The notes under the pieces were generated by a model. It was not told the origin of the DNA. It saw only the letters and a list, made by a program, of their open reading frames with translations, and searched no databases. Below are positions 17,174 to 24,483 of a DNA stretch of 64,000 nucleotides, in pieces. Position numbers and translations under genes: made by a program. This DNA comes from Edaphobacter dinghuensis (lineage in GTDB: Bacteria; Acidobacteriota; Terriglobia; Terriglobales; Acidobacteriaceae): contig NZ_BMGT01000004.1 in the NCBI RefSeq assembly GCF_014640335.1, positions 372,001-436,000 of the forward strand, in the 5' to 3' direction. Position 1 is the first letter of the stretch, and each line of letters begins with the position of its first letter.

Positions 17174-18208
17174 TCAGCGGTTCTGGCTGCGGCGGTCGAG
17201 GCGCTTCTCCATCGCGAGCAACTGCAGCAGCGCCGCCTGCTCGTCTACCAGCTCAGCGCTTAGCCGTGCTACCACCAACGGCCCCGCTGCCTCCAGATGT
17301 TCGCGCATCACTGGAGTGAGCTTCACGGCGTCCTTTTCGGTGGTCACAAATCCGTCCGCGCCATGCTGCCGCGCTGCTTCGAGCAGATGCTTGATATCGT
17401 AATCGGTGTAGGCGTGGTGGTCTGGATAGATGGTCGTCTCGACCGGGAGACAACCCTCCGCCAGCAGCATGTCGGTAAATCCTTTCGGCCTGGCGATGCC
17501 GCAGAAGGCCAATGGCCGCGCGGACAGCGGCTTCTCTGCATCGCCGTCAAGGCTAAGCCGCCGCCGTATCACCCAGACCGCAATCGGCTTCTTCTTTTGC
17601 GGAAGATCGGTGATGAAGTGCTGCAACCGCTCCGCTTCTTCTTCGCGCACGACAATCACATCGGCTTCACGCAGCATCGACAAAGGCTCACGCAGATTGC
17701 CTGCGGGCAGCAGCGTGTCCTCCACGTCTTCCTGTGTCAGCAGGACGACATCGATATCGCGAGCCAGCTTGCGATGCTGAAAACCGTCGTCAAGCAGATG
17801 CACGGCAATCTTTCCCGGAGCCTCGGCCTGTTCGGCCAGCAGACCGGCGCTGTAGCGGTCCGCACCTACAAACACAGGCACGCCGGTTCGCTGCGCCAGC
17901 AACACCGGCTCGTCGCCGAACCATGCGGCATCGCCGTAGGGCTCTACGCGCTCGACTGTTTTAGGAGCGCGGCCAAAGCCTCGCGTCAGAATCGTTATGG
18001 CATAGCCGCGCCGGCGCAGCATTCCGGCCAGCGCCATGACGACCGGTGTCTTTCCTGCGCCGCCCGCCGATACGCTGCCTACACTGATCACCACGCTGGC
18101 GAGACGCCGCTGCTTCAGCCAGCCGAATCGAAGCATCTGCCATTTGACGGCCAGCACCGCTCCGTAGAGCGGGGACAGCGGCAGCAGCAATGGTCTGCGG
18201 ATGCTCAT
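17174..18208 (-). CDS. lpxK: Tetraacyldisaccharide 4'-kinase LpxK
   Basis: A 344-residue membrane-associated kinase that phosphorylates the lipid A disaccharide at the 4' position. It has the N-terminal membrane segment PLLLPLSPLYGAVLAVK, the modified P-loop SVGSVSAGGAGKTPVV, ILTRGFGR, YGDAAWFGDEPVLLAQR, HLLDDGFQHRKLARDIDVVL, FCGIARPKGF and YPDHHAYTDYD. Its start overlaps the waaA stop by 4 bp (ATGA), showing tight coupling. A 118-bp gap with a dispersed repeat separates it from the heptosyltransferase gene. Confidence 0.95.
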   Translation of the reverse strand: MSIRRPLLLPLSPLYGAVLAVKWQMLRFGWLKQRRLASVVISVGSVSAGGAGKTPVVMALAGMLRRRGYAITILTRGFGRAPKTVERVEPYGDAAWFGDEPVLLAQRTGVPVFVGADRYSAGLLAEQAEAPGKIAVHLLDDGFQHRKLARDIDVVLLTQEDVEDTLLPAGNLREPLSMLREADVIVVREEEAERLQHFITDLPQKKKPIAVWVIRRRLSLDGDAEKPLSARPLAFCGIARPKGFTDMLLAEGCLPVETTIYPDHHAYTDYDIKHLLEAARQHGADGFVTTEKDAVKLTPVMREHLEAAGPLVVARLSAELVDEQAALLQLLAMEKRLDRRSQNR

Positions 18209-19521
18209 CGGACGCTCCCCACACTCCCCTTCGATAGCCCGGTTAACGCCAATGCAGTCAATGCCTGCACGGTACGCGCCGTTGCTCCGGCCTGCATGTC
18301 AAAGACGCTGCGCGCACGCGCGCCGATTGCATGGGCCTCGTCAGTATCACGCAGCAGGGCGATGGCCGTCTCGGTGAACGCTGTTGCTGAGATGATCCGA
18401 ATGGCGTCATGCTTCTGCAAGACGTTTACGATCTCGCGAAAGTTTTCAAACGACGCTCCCGTCATCACTGCAACGCCAAATCGTGCAGGCTCCAGCGGAT
18501 TATGTCCACCGGCCTTAACCAAACTGCCGCCCACAAACGCCACCGCACCCAGCGAGTACGCTGCGGCAAGGTCACCGATCGTATCCAGCAGAAAGATGCT
18601 GCCTGCCGTCAGCGGCGCGGGATGCTCCCGAAACTCGCTTGCGCGAAGCGTCGTAAATCCATCTCTGCCAATCATTGCAGCAACAGCAGAGAAGCGGTCC
18701 GGATGCCGCGGGGCCAGCACCATGACCGCATCCGGCTCAGCCGCGAGCACCGCCGGCCAAGCTGCCAGCAAAATCTTTTCCTCGCCATCGAGCGTCGAGC
18801 CGCAGACAACCACCCGCGCCTTTGCGGGCAACTGGTCGCGCAGCATCGCGACCAGTGGAGACTCACGGCCTTCGCGGAGATCGTACTTCAGGTTGCCTGT
18901 CACCTGTACCCGTTCGGCGGGCGCGCCAATCTGCACCAGTCGCTCAGCGGTCTCCTCGCTCTGAGCCAGAAACAGCGATATTTTTTCGAGCAACGGGCGC
19001 CAGAGCCGCCGCAGCCGCATGTAACGCGGGAAAGACCTGTCTGACACCCGCGCATTGACTACGGCCATCGGTACACCTGCTTTAGCGCATTGCAGGATCA
19101 AATTTGGCCAGAGCTCGCTCTCCATCAGCACAAGCAACTTCGGTTGCAAGACACGCAGATACCGCCGAACGACAAAAGCAAAATCGAGCGGAAGGTAGAA
19201 GACGGGAAGCTCCGGCAGTCGCTGCTTTGCCAGCCGCTGCCCGGTCGCCGTCGTCGTCGAGACGGCGATCAGCCACTCCGGCCGCGCTGCGCTCAACTCG
19301 CGAATCAGCTGTGTTGCCGCCATCACCTCGCCGACCGAGACGGCATGGACCCAAACCACCTCGCGTCCAGCGACTGCCGCCCGCAACTGCTTCGGCACAA
19401 ATCCCAGCCTCCCGGCCAGTCCGGCGCGATAGCGTCCGCTGGTCGCCATGCGCAGCAGCCACCACGGAGCGCCCAACACAAGGGCCGCCAGCAGCAGCGC
19501 GCTATACACACCCATCGTCAC
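18205..19521 (-). CDS. waaA: 3-deoxy-D-manno-octulosonic acid transferase WaaA
   Basis: A 438-residue GT30 enzyme that transfers Kdo from CMP-Kdo to lipid A precursor at the inner membrane. It has an N-terminal membrane anchor (YSALLLAALVLGAPWWLLR), VVWVHAVSVGEVMAATQLI, YLPLDFAFVVRRYLRVLQPK, LMESELWPNLILQCAK, MVLAPRHPDRF and FVGGSLVKAGGHNPLEPA. It is the first gene of a seven-gene minus-strand run reaching queC. The start is GTG at 19521, with an ATG two codons further in. Confidence 0.95.
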   Translation of the reverse strand: MTMGVYSALLLAALVLGAPWWLLRMATSGRYRAGLAGRLGFVPKQLRAAVAGREVVWVHAVSVGEVMAATQLIRELSAARPEWLIAVSTTTATGQRLAKQRLPELPVFYLPLDFAFVVRRYLRVLQPKLLVLMESELWPNLILQCAKAGVPMAVVNARVSDRSFPRYMRLRRLWRPLLEKISLFLAQSEETAERLVQIGAPAERVQVTGNLKYDLREGRESPLVAMLRDQLPAKARVVVCGSTLDGEEKILLAAWPAVLAAEPDAVMVLAPRHPDRFSAVAAMIGRDGFTTLRASEFREHPAPLTAGSIFLLDTIGDLAAAYSLGAVAFVGGSLVKAGGHNPLEPARFGVAVMTGASFENFREIVNVLQKHDAIRIISATAFTETAIALLRDTDEAHAIGARARSVFDMQAGATARTVQALTALALTGLSKGSVGSVR

Positions 19522-19579
19522 TCTGTCATGCCCCTCGCTTTACCTTGTATGCCAGCGAAGATGATAATCAACACAGGCT

Positions 19580-20269
19580 ATGAACTCCCACCGATATGAG
19601 TCATCTCAGGCAATAGTTTCACAGACTCTCGGAGTCATCGCCACCATCTGCATCCTCGCAAGCTGTGCCGTGGCCGCAAGTCACAAGGCCCCCCCGGTAA
19701 AACCGGCGAACCAGTACGCTGCCTTCGATACGCATCCTGCCGAACATGTCACCATCGGCATCGACCCCTGCAACGATCCCGACAAGTGCAGCTTCTTCCG
19801 CCTGCCCTACATCCAGCACGGCTTCATCCCGGTGCGCGTCATCATCACCAACGACGGCGATACCGCGCTCACGCTCAACGATGTGCGTATCCAGTTCATC
19901 TCCGCCGCCAACGATAAGATCCCCGCCGCCGATCTCGACGAGATCAACCGCCGTCTCTTCAATCTGAAAAAGAGCATGGGCACGCACCTTCCGCTGCCGA
20001 TCCCCGTCACCATCCATCATCCCGCAGTCGACAAAAAAATCACCGAAGACGACACCGACTTCGGCTTCCAGAGCACCACCGTCAACGCGCACAGCAGTCT
20101 CGGTGGCTATCTCTTCTACGACGTTCGCGGCCTCGACGACCCACCACTCAAAGGCGCGCAGATCTACGTCAAGATGATCTATACGCTCGATCGCAAGCAC
20201 GAGCTTTTTCCTTTTACCATTCCGTTCGACAAGTGGCTCGCCGCAAATCCATCAACATTGAAGCAATAG
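19580..20269 (+). CDS. Exported protein of unknown function
   Basis: A 229-residue protein with an N-terminal hydrophobic segment (LGVIATICILASCAVAA) that may be a signal or lipoprotein peptide. The body is beta-rich: HVTIGIDPCNDPDKCSFFR, FIPVRVIITNDGDTALTLND, a charged helix DLDEINRRLFNLKKSM, and YLFYDVRGLDDPP. The N-D-G-D-T-A-L-T-L-N segment resembles immunoglobulin-like or DUF-type domains that bind metal or peptide, but I do not recognise a family. It is divergent from waaA, and the SSAT-like gene follows closely. Confidence 0.6.
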   Translation: MNSHRYESSQAIVSQTLGVIATICILASCAVAASHKAPPVKPANQYAAFDTHPAEHVTIGIDPCNDPDKCSFFRLPYIQHGFIPVRVIITNDGDTALTLNDVRIQFISAANDKIPAADLDEINRRLFNLKKSMGTHLPLPIPVTIHHPAVDKKITEDDTDFGFQSTTVNAHSSLGGYLFYDVRGLDDPPLKGAQIYVKMIYTLDRKHELFPFTIPFDKWLAANPSTLKQ

Positions 20270-20317
20270 AATTTTGTGAGTGAAGCCCTACAACTTTTCG
20301 CATCGAGAAGAAAATCC

Positions 20318-20818
20318 ATGCTCAACATCCGCCCCGCCACTCCCGCCGACGTCCCCCAGATCCTCGCCTTCATCCGCGATCTGGCCACCTACGAGCGCTA
20401 CCCCGGCGCCGTCTACGCCACCGAGGCCGACCTCCACCGCGACGGCTTCGGCCCCACGCCGCGCTTCCACTGCCTCATCGCCGACTGGGACAACGCACCC
20501 GCAGGCTTCGCCCTCTACTTTCACAACTACTCCACCTGGCGTGGCCATCACGGCATCCACGTCGAAGACCTCTTCGTCCTCCCCGAGCATCGCGGCAGAG
20601 GCATCGGCAAAGCGCTGCTCACCCGCGTCGCCGCCATCGCCGTCGAAGAAGGCTGTCATCGCCTGCAATGGGACGTGCTCGAGTGGAACGCTCCTGCCAT
20701 CGGCTTCTACGAGCAGATGGGCGCAACCATGATGAAGGAGTGGCGCATCATGCGCGTCCACTACGAATCGCTTCCAGCACTTGCAGCACAAAGTAATAGA
20801 CTTGCACTGGACGCTTAG
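20318..20818 (+). CDS. SSAT-like GNAT family N-acetyltransferase
   Basis: A 166-residue GNAT enzyme. It contains IRPATPADVPQILAFIRDLA, ATEADLHRDGFGP, GFALYFHNYSTWRGHHGIHV, EDLFVLPEHRGRGIGKALL (the acetyl-CoA pyrophosphate loop RGRGIGKAL) and QWDVLEWNAPAIGFYEQMGA. These features and their order match spermidine/spermine N1-acetyltransferase-like proteins, so a polyamine or other amine substrate is likely. I start at the ATG at 20318 after GAGAAGAAA; a GTG 42 bp earlier is possible. Confidence 0.85.
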   Translation: MLNIRPATPADVPQILAFIRDLATYERYPGAVYATEADLHRDGFGPTPRFHCLIADWDNAPAGFALYFHNYSTWRGHHGIHVEDLFVLPEHRGRGIGKALLTRVAAIAVEEGCHRLQWDVLEWNAPAIGFYEQMGATMMKEWRIMRVHYESLPALAAQSNRLALDA

Positions 20819-20823
20819 CCTTA

Positions 20824-20871
20824 AACAAAAGAGGCCATCGCCACCAAAATATCTTCGGTGACGACAGCCTC
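20824..20871 (-). terminator. Intrinsic terminator of the first PEP-CTERM gene
   Basis: On the minus strand GAGGCTGTCGTCACC pairs imperfectly with GGTGGCGATGGCCTC across an 11-base loop, and TTTTGTTT follows at 20830-20824. It is placed 28 bp after the stop codon of the PEP-CTERM gene and also separates it from the convergent acetyltransferase gene. Confidence 0.75.
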
Positions 20872-20898
20872 TTCAGCCAGCTCTTAGGTCAGCTCAAA

Positions 20899-21669
20899 CT
20901 AGGCCATCAGCTTGCGCCGCAACGTGCCGACCAGTCCAACCATTCCTGTGCCCAGCAACAGCAGTGAACCCGGCTCTGGAACAGGCGAGGCGGTAAAGTT
21001 GACGCTCGTACCGGCAAACGGCTCTCCATAGGTGCTAAGCACTTTGCCATTGAGCGAATCGCCCGCGCCATAGCTCAAACCCAGCCCCGGCAATACACCG
21101 TTGCTCCACACATCGACGTTGTAGCCTCCCTGAACGTTGAAGAGCAGGCCATAGATGTCGAGCAGGCCGCCGCCAAAGGGGTACGGCGGGTTCGGATCGC
21201 CCGGACCCGGAGGAGGACATACCGCTGGCGAGTCACCCGCCGGATAGAACAGGTTGTCCCACGAGAAGCCATAGCCGTCTGCCTGACTCCCCGGCGGGAC
21301 AAAGGAACCGGCGTAGGGCTGGCCGGGCGGCGTGATGTTCGTAGGCAGTCCGGTGGTCTGCAACCCTGTAATTGCCACGTTCGAAAGCCCAAGATTCGAG
21401 TCCGAGAAGCTGCCGCTAATGCCGGTCACCTGATAAGCGCCAGGTACGCCGGGAACTGTCGCCGATGAAACGTCGATCACACCAGAGGCGCTAAGCCCGC
21501 CGCCGCTGAACGAAAAGGTATAAGAGTCAGCCTTGGCTGCCGGAGCCAGGGCAACACTCGTTGCCAGCACCAGCAAAGCGGAAAGAATGACGTTGGAGCG
21601 GGAAGCAATGCGTGCCGATACCCACCGTGCAGCCGCGCACGATGGTCTACTGTCCAATGAAATGTTCAT
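20899..21669 (-). CDS. PEP-CTERM sorting domain protein
   Basis: A 256-residue exported protein. A long N-terminus ends in a signal peptide (LLVLATSVALAPAAKA) and is followed by a Gly/Ser/Pro-rich beta domain starting YTFSFSGGGLSASGVIDV. The C-terminus carries VPEPGSLLLLGTGMVGLVG followed by RRK, the PEP-CTERM tripartite signal: the PEP motif, a transmembrane helix and basic residues. Such proteins are processed by exosortase and are often linked to extracellular polysaccharide or biofilm. GAGGAG lies before the ATG. No exosortase gene is in the window. Confidence 0.88.
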   Translation of the reverse strand: MNISLDSRPSCAAARWVSARIASRSNVILSALLVLATSVALAPAAKADSYTFSFSGGGLSASGVIDVSSATVPGVPGAYQVTGISGSFSDSNLGLSNVAITGLQTTGLPTNITPPGQPYAGSFVPPGSQADGYGFSWDNLFYPAGDSPAVCPPPGPGDPNPPYPFGGGLLDIYGLLFNVQGGYNVDVWSNGVLPGLGLSYGAGDSLNGKVLSTYGEPFAGTSVNFTASPVPEPGSLLLLGTGMVGLVGTLRRKLMA

Positions 21670-22048
21670 GGTGTTCTCCTCGGAAACAAAGTTGGGCCCT
21701 TTGTGATGTCGGGGAGGGAACCCAGAGTACCATGCTTTGTGTTAAGGGCAAGCCTTCAGCCGTGCCATAAGTTCCTCATTTGCAATACAGCCGCTGAGAG
21801 AGTCCGGTTGATAGCTGTTCGGCTTCGAGCCGACGCCCTTGACGCCCCTCGTATAATTGAAGAAGGGGGCAAGGCCACATCTCAACCACTTCTGCCACGG
21901 CGTCCGCGTCGTAGTGCGTATCTAAGTGGCTTAGATCGAAGACTTTGCGGACCAGGCTTGCGTAAAATCAGGACTTTGGCGACCTGGTCCAGACCTAAAG
22001 TATCTGTTTCGAAGACTTTGCAGACAAAAGTAGGGAGAGGGGGGTACC
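21670..22048. other. 379-bp gene-free region upstream of trmFO
   Basis: The longest gap in the window, between the divergent PEP-CTERM gene and trmFO. It holds a TATAAT at 21852-21857 that may be a -10 box without a clear -35. It also has a direct repeat TCGAAGACTTTGC at 21936 and 22009, and a perfect 8-bp inverted repeat GGACCAGG/CCTGGTCC (21949-21956 with 21983-21990) that could form a hairpin in a long trmFO leader. I see no coding sequence in it. Confidence 0.5.
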
Positions 22049-23527
22049 TTGGCAGAACGAGCTACAAAGCGAATCAAAGTCATCGGCGGAGGTCTCGCCG
22101 GTCCCGAAGCGGCGCTGCAAGCCGCCCGCTACGGCTGCGAGGTCGACCTCTACGAGATGCGCCCCACGCGCTCGACCGAGGCCCACCAGACCAGCGACTT
22201 TGCTGAGCTCGTCTGCTCGAACTCCCTCAAGTCCGAGTCCGAAAACACCGCACCTTGGCTGCTCAAGCAGGAGATGCGCCGCGCCGGTTCCATCCTCCTC
22301 GCCGAAGCCGATGCCTCCGCCGTTCCCGCCGGTCATGCACTCGCCGTAGACCGCATCGAGTTCTCCCGACGCGTAGCCGAACGCATCGCAGCCGAACCGC
22401 GCATCACCGTTCACCGCGAAGAGGTCACGCACATCGATGAGAACGACCCCAACACCATCACCATCCTCGCCAGCGGACCGCTTACCTCGTCCGCGTTAGC
22501 AGCGGAGTTGCAACGGCTCACCGGCTCAGACTACCTCGCCTTCTACGACAGCATCAGCCCTATCGTCGACGCCGGCACCATCAACATGGACCGCGTCTAC
22601 TTCGCTGCCCGCTGGGACAAAGGCACGGCAGATTACATCAATTGCCCCTTCACCAAAGAAGAGTATGACGTCTTTCTCGACGCCCTCACCACCGCCGAAG
22701 CCGTAGAAGCCAAACCCTGGGAACAAATTCCCGAAGCTGCCTTTGAAACACGTCATCTCGACCGAAGCGAAACGGGTGCCCCAGGTCTCGATTCTGAGAC
22801 CTGGGTTTCCAGTGAATCCAAGGGAAGTCAACCAACCCCCGAAAAGCTGCAATACTTCGAGGGCTGCCTGCCTATCGAAGAGACTGCCCGCCGCGGACGC
22901 GACACCCTCCGCTTCGGCCCCATGAAGCCTGCTGGACTCACCAACCCCAAAACCGGCCGCTGGCCCTACGCCGTCGTCCAGCTTCGTCAGGAAAACCTTC
23001 GCGCCGATAGCTATAACCTCGTCGGCTTCCAGAACCACCTGAAGTTCGGCGAACAAAATCGCGTTCTAAAACTCATCCCCGGCCTCGAGAATGCGACCTT
23101 CCTGCGCTACGGCCAGATTCACCGCAACACTTACATCAACGCGCCGACGCTGCTCACCGAGACCTTGCAGCTCAAGGCGCATCCCAGCATCATGATCGCC
23201 GGACAGCTCAGCGGAGTCGAAGGCTACACCGAATCCATCGCTTCAGGGATGCTCGCCGGACGCTACGCCGCCGCGCTCGCCCACGGCAAGACGCCCACTC
23301 CCGCTCCCCGAGCCAGCGCCAATGGCAGCCTCACTCACTACATCACCCACGCCGAAGGCAAAAAATTCCAGCCCGCCAACATCACCTTCGACCTGCTAGT
23401 TCCGCTCGAAGAAGAGTTACGCAAAAAAGTCCGCGACAAAAAAGAGCGCCATAAGATTCAATGCGGGCGGGCCTTAGAAGCATGGAATGAATGGCTTGCC
23501 AAGCCACATCTTCATAGCGCGTGCTAG
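22049..23527 (+). CDS. trmFO: TrmFO, tRNA uracil-54 C5-methyltransferase (folate/FAD)
   Basis: A 492-residue flavoenzyme that methylates U54 of tRNA using methylenetetrahydrofolate. The start is TTG at 22049 after the purine-rich AGGGAGAGGGGGG. It has the FAD motif IKVIGGGLAGPEAALQAAR, YEMRPTRSTEAHQTSDFAEL, CSNSLKSES, FYDSISPIVDAGTINMD, KYF-type segment FEGCLPIEETARRG, LRFGPMKPAGLTNP and SGVEGYTESIASGMLAGR. Residues about 232-270 (starting FETRHLDRSETGAPG) do not fit the family and are encoded by a dispersed palindromic repeat read in frame. The catalytic parts appear intact, so the protein is probably functional. Confidence 0.93.
   Translation: MAERATKRIKVIGGGLAGPEAALQAARYGCEVDLYEMRPTRSTEAHQTSDFAELVCSNSLKSESENTAPWLLKQEMRRAGSILLAEADASAVPAGHALAVDRIEFSRRVAERIAAEPRITVHREEVTHIDENDPNTITILASGPLTSSALAAELQRLTGSDYLAFYDSISPIVDAGTINMDRVYFAARWDKGTADYINCPFTKEEYDVFLDALTTAEAVEAKPWEQIPEAAFETRHLDRSETGAPGLDSETWVSSESKGSQPTPEKLQYFEGCLPIEETARRGRDTLRFGPMKPAGLTNPKTGRWPYAVVQLRQENLRADSYNLVGFQNHLKFGEQNRVLKLIPGLENATFLRYGQIHRNTYINAPTLLTETLQLKAHPSIMIAGQLSGVEGYTESIASGMLAGRYAAALAHGKTPTPAPRASANGSLTHYITHAEGKKFQPANITFDLLVPLEEELRKKVRDKKERHKIQCGRALEAWNEWLAKPHLHSAC
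22749..22805 (+). repeat. Dispersed palindromic repeat inserted in frame in trmFO, copy 3
   Basis: It starts with the core CACGTCATCTCGACCG (22749-22764), shared with the intergenic copies at 5932 and 17103. It continues to a perfect hairpin: CCCAGGTCTC at 22780-22789, loop GATTCT, GAGACCTGGG at 22796-22805. It lies inside the trmFO frame without a stop or frameshift. Confidence 0.75.
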
Positions 23528-23570
23528 AATTCCGACTCCTCCCCTACGTCTTTCGCTAACGAGGTTTCCC

Positions 23571-24455
23571 ATGACCCGGCCCGCGAAGTTTTCTAAAAAT
23601 CTCATCGTCCTTTCGATCATTGTGGCTCTGGCATTTCTTTGCCTTCAGCCCTCAACCGCACGCGCCGACAGCATTACTCTTTCTGCTCAGTATTTCGGCA
23701 ACGCTGTCACCTTGTGTTCTAGCAGCGCGAACCCGGCAAACTGTACCGGCGCTCAGGCCACGGGTTCTCTTGCCACCGGAACCATCGGCGCTTCAGCCGG
23801 GTTTCCGCTCGGTGATTTGCCCTTGCCTGGCTTCGTAGGGCAGACCACAGACGAGGCGATCGCCAGCTCTGCTCTCCTTTACAACTTCACCAGCAGCGTG
23901 CCGAACGGAACCGCGGTCATCAATCTGCGCGTCACCGGCAGTTCTTCGGTCTCTACCAACGGAATCCCCAACTCCATCTGTCCGGCAGGAACACCTTGTA
24001 GAGCAGAGGCAGGCATCGGAATTGTATCCGGCGAATCCTTCGTTGGTGCAGCTCCCGGCACAACCGAGGACGTCCTCGCCAATATCCTCAACAGCGGCTC
24101 TGAAGGCGCACCAACGGGACCAATCCAGATAGTTGTGCCAATCAATGGCAGTGTCGCCAATCTTTCCTTTACTCTTACTGCTCTTGCGGAGTGTCCATCC
24201 CTCACGGCGCTTCAAATGTCGGAAGGTATCTCCTGCGTAGCAGTTGCCGACTACCTGGATCCGCTGACGATCTCGGGAGCGAGTATTTATGACTCGAACG
24301 GCAACCTGGTGCCCAACGCTACTCTGGTTTCGCAGTCTGGATTCAGCCTCACCTCAGCCGCTACGCCCGAGCCATCGTCAATATTTCTTTTCGGAACAGG
24401 GATCTCTTTGTTATGTCTGGCAAGCCGAAGATTGCGCGACAGGATCAGGCTGTAA
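23571..24455 (+). CDS. PEP-CTERM sorting domain protein
   Basis: A 294-residue exported protein. I choose the ATG at 23571, with GAGG upstream; an earlier in-frame ATG lies inside trmFO. A signal peptide (LIVLSIIVALAFLCLQPSTARA) is followed by a beta-rich, Ser/Thr/Gly-rich region with possible disulfide cysteines (ICPAGTPC, ECPSL). It ends with the PEP-CTERM signal ATPEPSSIFLFGTGISLLCLA plus SRRLRDR. It is unrelated in sequence to the other PEP-CTERM protein at 20899 apart from the sorting tail. It probably sits on the cell surface or in exopolysaccharide. Confidence 0.86.
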   Translation: MTRPAKFSKNLIVLSIIVALAFLCLQPSTARADSITLSAQYFGNAVTLCSSSANPANCTGAQATGSLATGTIGASAGFPLGDLPLPGFVGQTTDEAIASSALLYNFTSSVPNGTAVINLRVTGSSSVSTNGIPNSICPAGTPCRAEAGIGIVSGESFVGAAPGTTEDVLANILNSGSEGAPTGPIQIVVPINGSVANLSFTLTALAECPSLTALQMSEGISCVAVADYLDPLTISGASIYDSNGNLVPNATLVSQSGFSLTSAATPEPSSIFLFGTGISLLCLASRRLRDRIRL

Positions 24456-24483
24456 ATCCAGGTAGAAGGTTGTTGCCAAAACT

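Noticed and set aside
17297..18964. A 555-residue plus-strand open frame
   Set aside because: It is antisense to lpxK and waaA, which carry intact family motifs. Long antisense frames are expected in high-GC coding DNA.
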